This document shows, one piece after another, positions 24,206 to 31,384 of a DNA stretch of 34,667 bases. The translations under genes and the position numbers were made by a program. Location of the stretch: NCBI GenBank assembly GCA_026126125.1, contig JAHCJW010000019.1, positions 1 through 34,667 of the forward strand, in the 5' to 3' direction. Under the pieces are notes generated by a model. That model made no database searches and had not been told where the DNA came from. It was given only the letters and a program-made list of their open reading frames with translations. The stretch's first letter is position 1; every line of letters starts with the position of its first letter. This stretch comes from Devosia sp. (GTDB lineage Bacteria; Pseudomonadota; Alphaproteobacteria; Rhizobiales; Devosiaceae).

Positions 24206-25054
24206 GTGGAATTCGTCCGAGGGCGTGGCTACGTGCTGGATTTTTCGGATTCGAGTTTCTCGCAATTCTTAGCCGCTGAGTTGGATGTCGACATCGATGA
24301 TCCGGTCTACGCCGAGCACGGCGGCTCCAAGGGAAAGCGGCTGCGCTGCTTCCTTCAGAAGATTGATGACGCGACCGCTGCCCGTACTCTGCAAGCGCTA
24401 TGGGACCATCGCATGGAATGGTTGGCGCGCACGGGGCAAGAGGATCCGGTCCTCAATGCTGAAGGCCGATACCTGACGCTTCTTGCCCGCCTCACCGGCC
24501 AGCCGTCCGGCGCTGGCGACCAACCGCAGCCAGCTTTCAACTGGCGTCTTCTCACAGAACTGCGCGACGAACTCGTTCAGGTGGAAGCCTTGCCACCGCA
24601 TGAGCGTGGTTACGCCTTCGAAGGATTTCTTCGACGCTGCTTCGAGGCGGCGGGACTAAAGGCACGCGAGCCATTCAGGAACACCGGCGAACAGATAGAC
24701 GGGAGTTTCCTGCTGGCCGATGAAACTTACCTGCTTGAGGCGAAGTGGCATTCCTCGCCCACAGGCGTCGCCGACCTTCACGTTTTCCACGGCAAGCTTG
24801 ATCAGAAGGCCGCCTGGGCGCGCGGACTTTTCGTCAGTTACACCGGCTTCACGTCAGATGGGTTGACGGCATTCGGCTCGGGCAAGCGGCTCATCTGCAT
24901 GGACGGTCGCGACATTTACGACGCGCTGCACCGCCAGATTCCTTTGAAGAAAGTGCTGGAACGCAAGGTGCGCAGGGCCGCGGAGACGGGCCGTCCGTTC
25001 ATCCCGGTGAGGGAGCTTTTTGATCAGAACGGGGGAGCCGATGATCCTTACTGA
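24206..25054 (+). CDS. PD-(D/E)XK restriction endonuclease-like protein (Mrr-like catalytic domain)
   Basis: This protein is 282 residues from the GTG at 24206. The C-terminal half has an Mrr_cat-like nuclease core: RGYAFEGFLRRCFEAAG (with Glu139), GEQIDGSFLL (Asp165) and YLLEAKWHSS (Glu178, Lys180), then GLFVSYTGFTSDGL and LICMDGRDIYDALH. The N-terminal half (VLDFSDSSFSQFLAAELDVDIDD, SKGKRLRCFL, TLQALWDHR) is a helical module I have seen at the front of other defence effectors, perhaps AbiJ-NTD-like, with low certainty. The start is doubtful. The frame and its family-like sequence (IDLRLIDDLVEF) extend upstream of the GTG, which has no ribosome binding site. The 3' end overlaps qatA by 14 bp, so it is an operon member with the Qat system. 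Confidence 0.8.
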   Translation: MEFVRGRGYVLDFSDSSFSQFLAAELDVDIDDPVYAEHGGSKGKRLRCFLQKIDDATAARTLQALWDHRMEWLARTGQEDPVLNAEGRYLTLLARLTGQPSGAGDQPQPAFNWRLLTELRDELVQVEALPPHERGYAFEGFLRRCFEAAGLKAREPFRNTGEQIDGSFLLADETYLLEAKWHSSPTGVADLHVFHGKLDQKAAWARGLFVSYTGFTSDGLTAFGSGKRLICMDGRDIYDALHRQIPLKKVLERKVRRAAETGRPFIPVRELFDQNGGADDPY

Positions 25055-27017
25055 CAACGAAACCAAGGTCGATCTCCTCAACAACGAAGCGATCGCCACG
25101 ACGATCATTAAGCTCCTGCGGGACCGGCCTGACCAGCCCGTAACGATCGGCGTGCATGGCGATTGGGGCGCCGGCAAGTCGAGCGTCCTTGAGATGATCG
25201 AAGCCGGCTTCGAGTCGGAATCGAAAGTGCTCTGCCTCAAGTTCAACGGATGGCGCTTCCAGGGTTTCGAAGACGCCAAGATCGCGCTGATCGAGGGGAT
25301 CGTCACCGGTCTGATCGAGAAGAGACCGGCACTGACCAGGGCGGGCGAGGCCGTAAAGGACGTCTTCCGCCGCATCGACTGGCTCAAGGTCGCGAAAAAG
25401 GCTGGGGGCCTCGCCTTCACCGCCTTCACGGGCATCCCGACGCCCGATCAGATAGGTGCGATCGTCGGCACGCTGGAGGGCTTCCTCTCCGACCCGGCGA
25501 AGCTCGCCACGAAAGATAACGTCCAATCGGCGATCGACGGCGTGAAAGGCCTTCTGAAGGAGAAGGATGGTGAAAGCGCGAACGTTCCCGAGGAGATCAA
25601 CGCGTTCCGAAAAGCCTTCGACGACCTCCTGGAAAAGGCTGGTGTGGAACAGCTCGTCGTCCTCATCGACGATCTCGATCGCTGCCTCCCGGACACCGCG
25701 ATCGAGACTTTGGAAGCGGTCCGCCTCTTCGTCTTCACGTCGCGGACGGCGTTCGTCGTCGCCGCCGACGAGGCAATGATCGAATATGCTGTGCGCAAGC
25801 ATTTCCCGGACCTGCCGGATACGACCGGCCCGCAGACCTACGCGCGCAACTATCTTGAGAAGCTGATCCAAGTCCCGTTCCGCATTCCGGCTCTCGGCGA
25901 CACCGAAACCCGTATTTACGTGACCTTGCTGCTCGTCGGTGCCGAGCTCGGCGATAACGATCCGGCGTTCAACACCCTGATCGGCGTCGCGCGCGAGCGC
26001 CTCAAGCGCCCATGGACCTCGGGCGCGCTGGACTCGGCCTCGGTGAGAACCGCCCTCGGCGACAAGGCATCGCGTGCGAACAACGCGCTCGCTCTTAGCG
26101 ACCAGATCGGCCCGATTTTGGCCAGCGGCACCAAAGGTAACCCGCGTCAGATCAAGCGCTTCCTCAACACCCTCGTCCTGCGCCAGCGGACGGCCGAAGC
26201 GCGCGGCTTCGGTGATGATGTGAAGCTGCCAGTCCTGGCGAAACTCATGCTCGCCGAACGCTTCATCCCTCGCCTCTTCGACCAGATCGCTGCCGCGGCG
26301 GCTGCCGCGGCCGATGGAAAATGTCCCGACCTGGCGGCCCTGGAAACTGCCGCCACAGCGAAGGAGGATGACAAGCCGAAAGCGAAACCGTCAAAGCCCG
26401 CGGGCAAGGAGGGTGACGCGACCAAAGCCGCGCCCAAGCTCGAAGCCGTGAAGACGGCCGAGAGTGCGCTGCTCGGCGAGTGGCTCTCGTCTCCTGCGAT
26501 CAAAGCCTGGGCGACGGTCCCCACGATGATCGGTGACGAGGATCTTCGGCCGTATCTGTTCGTGGCGAAGGACCGGAAGGACTATTTCGGCGCGGCCTCT
26601 GTGCTCGGCCACCTGGCCACCGTCGTCGAGCAGCTCTTCGGTGGCAAGTTTGCCGTCCAAGGCCTCGAGGCCGATCTCAAGCGACTCGCTCCGCCGGAAG
26701 CGGCGCAGGTGTTCGAAGCCATGCGTGGTCGCATCGTCGGTGCGGACGCATTCGAGACTGAGCCGCCGGGCACCGCCGGGCTCGCGGTGCTCATCAAAGC
26801 GCATCCAACGCTTCAAGGTGAACTCGTCGACTTCCTGGATGCGCTGCCTCGCGACCGGCTGGGCCCGTGGGTTTGCGGTGGGTGGGAAGGCGTCCTCAAG
26901 GACGGCGACGCCGTCCAGCGATTCGACCGTCTGCTCCAGACCTGGGGCAAGGAAGGCGGAGCGATGCTCAAGGCTGCCGCCAACGGCGTCCTGCGCACCC
27001 GGCAGGGAGGACGCTGA
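25041..27017 (+). CDS. qatA: QatA, KAP-family P-loop ATPase of Qat defence system
   Basis: This 658-residue KAP NTPase is the ATPase component of the four-gene Qat anti-phage system. Walker A is GVHGDWGAGKSS (37-48) and Walker B is LVVLIDDLDRCLPDT (205-219), followed by the sensor-like segment VFTSRTAFVVAADEAMIEYAV and the KAP-typical KGNPRQIKRFLN. The usual KAP membrane segments are replaced by a weakly hydrophobic stretch (about 118-150). A low-complexity Ala/Lys/Pro/Glu linker lies at about 415-485. The start ATG at 25041 has GGGGGAG just before it. The TTG at 25020 is rejected. Its stop overlaps the qatB start (ATGA). Identity rests on the gene order with qatB, qatC and qatD. Confidence 0.9.
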   Translation: MILTDNETKVDLLNNEAIATTIIKLLRDRPDQPVTIGVHGDWGAGKSSVLEMIEAGFESESKVLCLKFNGWRFQGFEDAKIALIEGIVTGLIEKRPALTRAGEAVKDVFRRIDWLKVAKKAGGLAFTAFTGIPTPDQIGAIVGTLEGFLSDPAKLATKDNVQSAIDGVKGLLKEKDGESANVPEEINAFRKAFDDLLEKAGVEQLVVLIDDLDRCLPDTAIETLEAVRLFVFTSRTAFVVAADEAMIEYAVRKHFPDLPDTTGPQTYARNYLEKLIQVPFRIPALGDTETRIYVTLLLVGAELGDNDPAFNTLIGVARERLKRPWTSGALDSASVRTALGDKASRANNALALSDQIGPILASGTKGNPRQIKRFLNTLVLRQRTAEARGFGDDVKLPVLAKLMLAERFIPRLFDQIAAAAAAAADGKCPDLAALETAATAKEDDKPKAKPSKPAGKEGDATKAAPKLEAVKTAESALLGEWLSSPAIKAWATVPTMIGDEDLRPYLFVAKDRKDYFGAASVLGHLATVVEQLFGGKFAVQGLEADLKRLAPPEAAQVFEAMRGRIVGADAFETEPPGTAGLAVLIKAHPTLQGELVDFLDALPRDRLGPWVCGGWEGVLKDGDAVQRFDRLLQTWGKEGGAMLKAAANGVLRTRQGGR

Positions 27018-27916
27018 TGGGGACCTCCAGTGCTTTCGGCGGCCAGGGTGGTGGCACCCCGCTCGTTCCAAGCTGGCTCGGCGATGATGGTGCGCCGCCA
27101 GCCGCACCCGATGGTGCGCCGCCTGATCCCGGTCAGGCGCCCGACGGCGCTCCCGCCGATGGGCCCCCGCCCGCCGCTCCGACGGCGCCGCCTGTCAGAC
27201 CCCCCGTCCCGCCGATTGCCGACCCGACGCGCTTCTCGGCTGCCCGCAACAATTTCTCGCGTTTCGCAGGTTCGGGAGGCGATGACCGCCGTAGTCTCGG
27301 CCGCGCCGTCTCACATTATGTGGGTTCATCTTCTGGAGGCGCCCGAACGGCGGCGGCCAGGATGGGATCGGCGCGGGGCGCGGGAAGCCGCCTTCTCGGC
27401 TTCCTGTCCGACGCCGTGGCCCGCGGCGCCACGGAGGCGTTGCGCTCGCTCAACCTGGACGGCTTGGCAGGCCGCCCTATCGAGGAAATCTTTCTCGGCC
27501 TGGCCGACTATGTCTGCCCTGACGGAGGCTCGATCGACGAAGGTATCGCTCGCGAAGCTTTCATCGAGACGATCGCCGATCTCGCTGGCGCGGGCATCAC
27601 GGATCTGGACGGCCTCACCGCCGAGCAGATGCAGACCGTCTTCGAACTCTACGCGACGAACGCCATCGAAGCGCGACTATGCAATGACATCGGCGCGCGA
27701 ACGGTGACGCTGCCCAGCGACAGCCGGGAAGCCGCGCGGGTTCAGGCGCAACTCAATGATTTCATCCGGCGGGGTGTCGCCGATGCCCTCACGACCGCCA
27801 GAGCGGCCGCTGCCGCGCTGACGCCGGACCGCGTGCTCGCCTTCGTCGGACGCATATACGAGCAGGCGTTCGGCATCCTACAGATCATGGGCGATGCGGA
27901 GGCAGAGGGCGCATGA
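27017..27916 (+). CDS. qatB: QatB, Qat defence system protein
   Basis: This 299-residue protein has no enzymatic motif that I can see. Residues 1-70 are a Gly/Ala/Pro/Asp-rich, probably disordered segment (GAPPAAPDGAPPDPGQAPDG and more). The rest is helical and alanine-rich. It includes SRFAGSGGDDRRSLGRAVSHYV, near the start of the folded part, and a conserved-looking GLAGRPIEEIFLGLADYVCPDGGSIDEGIAREAF. The position between the KAP ATPase and the QueC-like gene, with 4-bp overlaps on both sides, identifies it as QatB, whose role in the complex is not established. The start at 27017 overlaps the qatA stop and has GGGAGG upstream. Confidence 0.87.
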   Translation: MGTSSAFGGQGGGTPLVPSWLGDDGAPPAAPDGAPPDPGQAPDGAPADGPPPAAPTAPPVRPPVPPIADPTRFSAARNNFSRFAGSGGDDRRSLGRAVSHYVGSSSGGARTAAARMGSARGAGSRLLGFLSDAVARGATEALRSLNLDGLAGRPIEEIFLGLADYVCPDGGSIDEGIAREAFIETIADLAGAGITDLDGLTAEQMQTVFELYATNAIEARLCNDIGARTVTLPSDSREAARVQAQLNDFIRRGVADALTTARAAAAALTPDRVLAFVGRIYEQAFGILQIMGDAEAEGA

Positions 27917-29283
27917 GACGACACCTTATCACCGGCCGCTACGGCCCTGAAGATCGTAGCCGAATGCCGCTTGGCGACGGCGAGGAGGAAACCCGCCTAG
28001 ACCTCGTCGTCGGTGAGCGCTCGCTCGGCCACGGCATCGGACGTGCGCTAACCGATTTGTCCCGCCTCGGTGTCTTCCCCTCGGAGACAGGCGTCGATCT
28101 CCTCGTGCTGGCGGCGCATGTTCACGCAGCGGACACCCGCGTTTCGCGTGACAGTGAGTCTCAAGACGGCTGGACCCGCGAGTTGCGGATCATCGTCCCG
28201 GTGGCTGAACCCGATCGTTGGCAGGCGGCTGCGCCGATCTTCGTGCGACTGCTCAATTTCCTGACGGGCGATCGCTGGTCTTTGGGGTTTCGGGCGCGGC
28301 CTCGACGTTTTGCGAATGTGGCGCCGACACCGCCAGCGCGACTTATAGGCGCTCCGTTCGACGACCTCGCTCTCTTCTCGGGCGGTCTCGACAGCCTGAT
28401 CGGCGCCATTGATGCCCTTGAGGTAGGACGCACACCCCTTTTCATCAGCCATGCGGGCGAAGGCGCCACTAGCGACGCACAATCCACGATCTTTGAGGCC
28501 CTCAAAGCGAATTACCGTGGCAGGGTCTTCGATCGGCTCCGCCTATGGATGGCCTTTCCCGACGGCTTCGTCCGAGCGTCGGCCGGCGAGAACACCACCA
28601 GGGGAAGGTCGTTCCTCTTCTTCGCTCTCGGTGTCTTCGCCGGAACCGGGCTTGCTGGGGCTTTCACCCTCAAGGTGCCGGAAAATGGGCTGATCGCCGT
28701 CAACGTGCCCCTCGATCCGTTGCGGCTGGGGGCGCTGAGCACCCGCACGACGCATCCTTTCTACATCGCCCGTTGGAACGACGCGTTGAATGCGCTCGGC
28801 ATCCTCGGCCACATCGAGAATCCATATTGGGATCGGACGAAAGGCGAAATGGCCGAGGATTGCGCCAATCCCGCGCTTCTTCGGCAGCTCACGCCTTCAT
28901 CCCTCTCCTGCGCCTCGCCGACGAAGGGGAGATGGCAGGGCCACGGCACACAGCATTGCGGTTACTGCCTACCCTGCCTCATCCGGCGCGCCGCGCTCCT
29001 GAAGGGTCTGGGGCCGGATATCGATCCTACGGTCTATACCGTGCCCGATCTCACCGCCCACGTGCTCGACACCCGCCAATCGGAAGGCGTGCAGGTTCGT
29101 TCGTTCCAGCTCGCGATCGAACGCCTGCGTTCACGGCCGGCCCTAGCGCCGATCTTGATCCACAAGCCGGGACCTCTTTTCGACGAGTCGCCACAACGCC
29201 AAGCCGCCCTCGCGGATGTCTACCGGCGCGGCCTTGAAGAGGTAGGTGCGCTCCTGACCGGCGTGCGGACGCGGCCCGGATGA
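27913..29283 (+). CDS. qatC: QatC, QueC-like ATP-dependent enzyme of Qat system
   Basis: This 456-residue protein is related to QueC (7-cyano-7-deazaguanine synthase) with a long N-terminal extension. The PP-loop ATP pyrophosphatase motif is intact (LALFSGGLDSLIGAID, 153-168). The zinc-binding cysteines of QueC are recognisable: Cys333 in SLSCASP, then HCGYCLPCLIRR with Cys349, Cys352 and Cys355. A QueC-like enzyme in a defence operon suggests modification or synthesis of a deazapurine-like or amidated group on a protein or nucleotide. For Qat the reaction is not known to me. The start overlaps qatB (ATGA at 27913) and the stop overlaps qatD. Confidence 0.92.
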   Translation: MRRHLITGRYGPEDRSRMPLGDGEEETRLDLVVGERSLGHGIGRALTDLSRLGVFPSETGVDLLVLAAHVHAADTRVSRDSESQDGWTRELRIIVPVAEPDRWQAAAPIFVRLLNFLTGDRWSLGFRARPRRFANVAPTPPARLIGAPFDDLALFSGGLDSLIGAIDALEVGRTPLFISHAGEGATSDAQSTIFEALKANYRGRVFDRLRLWMAFPDGFVRASAGENTTRGRSFLFFALGVFAGTGLAGAFTLKVPENGLIAVNVPLDPLRLGALSTRTTHPFYIARWNDALNALGILGHIENPYWDRTKGEMAEDCANPALLRQLTPSSLSCASPTKGRWQGHGTQHCGYCLPCLIRRAALLKGLGPDIDPTVYTVPDLTAHVLDTRQSEGVQVRSFQLAIERLRSRPALAPILIHKPGPLFDESPQRQAALADVYRRGLEEVGALLTGVRTRPG

Positions 29284-30035
29284 GTGAAATGTCGGCAATC
29301 GGTGGCGTGGATTTTCATTGCCACCTTGATCTCTACCCTGATCACGAAGCGGCCGTCGCCAGGGCTGAAGCAGCGCGAATTTACACGCTGACGGTGACGA
29401 CTACGCCTAAGGCATGGCCGCGTAATCATGAACTCACGCGACATAGGCACTATGTTCGTGCGGCCCTCGGTCTACATCCACAGCTTGTTGCCGAACGCGC
29501 TGCGGAGCTTCCGCTATGGGAGCGCCACCTCGGTGAGACGCGCTATGTCGGTGAGGTGGGCCTCGACGCCGGTCCTCGCTTCTACAAGTCTATGGAGGCG
29601 CAAAGGTACGTATTCCAGCGCGTCTTGGAGCGCTGCGCTGAAGCCGGCGGCAAGATCCTTACCGTCCACAGCGTGCGGAGCGTTCCAGCGGTCCTGGACA
29701 TGATCGAAGCACATCTCCCCCGCGAACGCGGAAGTGTCGTGCTTCATTGGTTCACCGGCAGCAAGAGTGATGCTCGCCGAGCGGCTGCGCTTGGCTGCTA
29801 TTTCTCCATCAACGCCGAAATGACGCGAACCGACCGCGGGCGCGACTTGATCCGCATCCTGCCTCGGGATCGTATTCTGACCGAAACTGATGGTCCTTTC
29901 ACCAAGGTTGGAGGACGGCCCTCGGAACCTTCAGACGTCGCAAGCACGATCACCGCCCTCGGAGCGACACTCGATATATCGGCTGATGTCGCGGCGAAGT
30001 TCGTATTGTCGAACCTGCGCACATTGCTCGCCTGA
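29280..30035 (+). CDS. qatD: QatD, TatD-family metal-dependent hydrolase of Qat system
   Basis: This 251-residue amidohydrolase-fold nuclease belongs to the TatD type. Metal ligands are all visible: DFHCHLD (His13, His15), GEVGLDA (Glu92), TVHSVR (His130), VLHWFTGS (His156) and TETDGPF (Asp204). ALGLHPQ is also typical. TatD relatives are 3'-5' DNA exonucleases. In Qat it could process DNA or remove a modification made by QatC. The ATG at 29280 overlaps the qatC stop. It closes the canonical four-gene set, and the next gene starts 45 bp later on the same strand. Confidence 0.93.
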   Translation: MSEMSAIGGVDFHCHLDLYPDHEAAVARAEAARIYTLTVTTTPKAWPRNHELTRHRHYVRAALGLHPQLVAERAAELPLWERHLGETRYVGEVGLDAGPRFYKSMEAQRYVFQRVLERCAEAGGKILTVHSVRSVPAVLDMIEAHLPRERGSVVLHWFTGSKSDARRAAALGCYFSINAEMTRTDRGRDLIRILPRDRILTETDGPFTKVGGRPSEPSDVASTITALGATLDISADVAAKFVLSNLRTLLA

Positions 30036-30080
30036 TCGCGAACACTACGCTCAGCAAAGCCGGAGACGAGGCAGGATCAT

Positions 30081-30962
30081 ATGAGCGGATGGACACTTGA
30101 TGACCTTCGCAGGCTCGACCTGAAATATGCAGAGGAAGGCGTCCATGTTCATCAGCTCCCGTTCCGAGCCGCCATGGAGTTGCTCGGCTCAGATTTCGTC
30201 ATGGGATTCGGCGGAAATCCTGAGGTGAAGCGGATTATGGACGCCTACGCCGCAATGACGCCCGAGGTCGAGACCAGCTGGCCAGGCGCCGGAATTGGCT
30301 TTGTCGCTTCCGTCGACCAAGTTCGAAAGATCGTCTTCCCTGTCATGTTCGGCGACAACGCTCTTCAACCTTGGCAGATTGCCGGATTTGCCAACAGCGA
30401 GAGCTGGTGGAACTGGTGCCGGCAGGATCGGACGATTGCCGCTGAAGTGACCCTTGCCGTCGCCGATCTCCACGATTTCACTATGGGATTGAATGAAATC
30501 GAACACGGTAATGCCGATGCGGTGACGCTGTGGCGTATGGCCCGATCGAACCTCGAAGATGCCGCCAATACCTTGCCGACCTCGTTCAGCCATGACTCGG
30601 TGATACAGCCGATTTGCATGGTGGCGGAGCTGTCAATGAAAGCCGCGTTGGTATGGGGTGGCGTGCCCCCCAATTCCTTTCGTGGTCCAGCCGGGCACGA
30701 CTTACCGGCGTTGGCTGCTCGCTTGGCGGCCGCTCGGCCGCATCGCGACGACGCTCGCATACAGGCCGTTATCGCAAACCTCCCGCCCTATGTTGCCAGT
30801 CGATACAGACCCGCCGGCCTGAAGCGCCTTCAGGTGGTCCGGCTCGCCCTCGGCGCGCAATTCATCGCTGCATCGAGCGTGCGTAGGATTGGTACAGCGG
30901 ATCTCGCTGCGCAGATGGAGGCTGCCCAATGGCCGGGACCTCGAACAGCGTTCACGTTGTGA
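30081..30962 (+). CDS. Uncharacterised protein, HEPN-like C-terminal region
   Basis: This 293-residue protein has no name that I recognise. The N-terminal 90 residues (from MSGWTLDDLRRLDLKYAEEG) have no known motif. The C-terminal part looks like a HEPN-type four-helix domain: ICMVAELSMKAALVWGGVPP, then GPAGHDLPALAARLAAARP, then LPPYVASRYRPAGLKRLQVVRLALGAQFIAASSVRRI. The GHDL..L step after an E-LxxKA helix is characteristic of many HEPN proteins. The usual catalytic RxxxxH pair is not evident, so it may be non-catalytic. It starts 45 bp after qatD, with AGGA close to the ATG, and may belong to the same transcript. The fold call is an inference. Confidence 0.6.
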   Translation: MSGWTLDDLRRLDLKYAEEGVHVHQLPFRAAMELLGSDFVMGFGGNPEVKRIMDAYAAMTPEVETSWPGAGIGFVASVDQVRKIVFPVMFGDNALQPWQIAGFANSESWWNWCRQDRTIAAEVTLAVADLHDFTMGLNEIEHGNADAVTLWRMARSNLEDAANTLPTSFSHDSVIQPICMVAELSMKAALVWGGVPPNSFRGPAGHDLPALAARLAAARPHRDDARIQAVIANLPPYVASRYRPAGLKRLQVVRLALGAQFIAASSVRRIGTADLAAQMEAAQWPGPRTAFTL

Positions 30963-31384
30963 TCGTATGACAAAGCTCGTGAGAGGAAGTCTTCCCCTGC
31001 GACCGAGCATTAGTCTCGACCGGCCCATTCTGCGGGGAGCCCCCACCGCAACGCCCCCTCTCCTGGCGAACACGCGGCTATGGGGCTCAATGTCCTGATC
31101 TGATCCTTCCGTCGTCCGCCGCTCCGCTTTGGCCCGGCAGGTTGCTTGGGGGCTCTGCCCCCTGGCGCGGCGCAAGGGATCGCTGTGCTCGACCGGGACG
31201 GTCTCCCCATCCTTCCGCGCGGATGCGTGTTTCTCACTCTCGGTCATAGCCTCGATCCGCTTGTGCAGGCCGGGTGATCCCCCTCCGTCCCGGTCGCCCT
31301 TGCACCTTGCACCCCCCGGTCTCGCCGACGGGCAGGGTTGCAGCGCAGCGCTGCGCTTCAACCCAAGCTCATAGGAGAAAGACC
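30963..31384. promoter_or_regulatory. 422-bp leader region of the parB-like gene with palindromes
   Basis: No convincing gene is seen here. Short open frames lack ribosome sites and family features. Two palindromes stand out. GGGGGC-TCT-GCCCCC lies at 31148-31162. A near-perfect 14-bp inverted repeat lies at 31335-31364 (GGGTTGCAGCGCAG, two bases, CTGCGCTTCAACCC, one mismatch). It ends about 8 bp before the Shine-Dalgarno AGGAGA of the parB-like gene. The latter could be an operator, a partition-like site or a translation-control hairpin. The base composition shifts to strongly GC-rich here, as in the genes that follow. Confidence 0.5.

Noticed and set aside
31335-31364. A chromosomal-type parS site
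   Set aside because: The palindrome here does not match the TGTTNCACGTGNAACA-type consensus. It is reported only as an unassigned inverted repeat.
30963-31384. Small open frames before the parB-like gene on both strands
   Set aside because: They have no ribosome binding sites, no family features and Arg/Pro-rich shadow-type translations.
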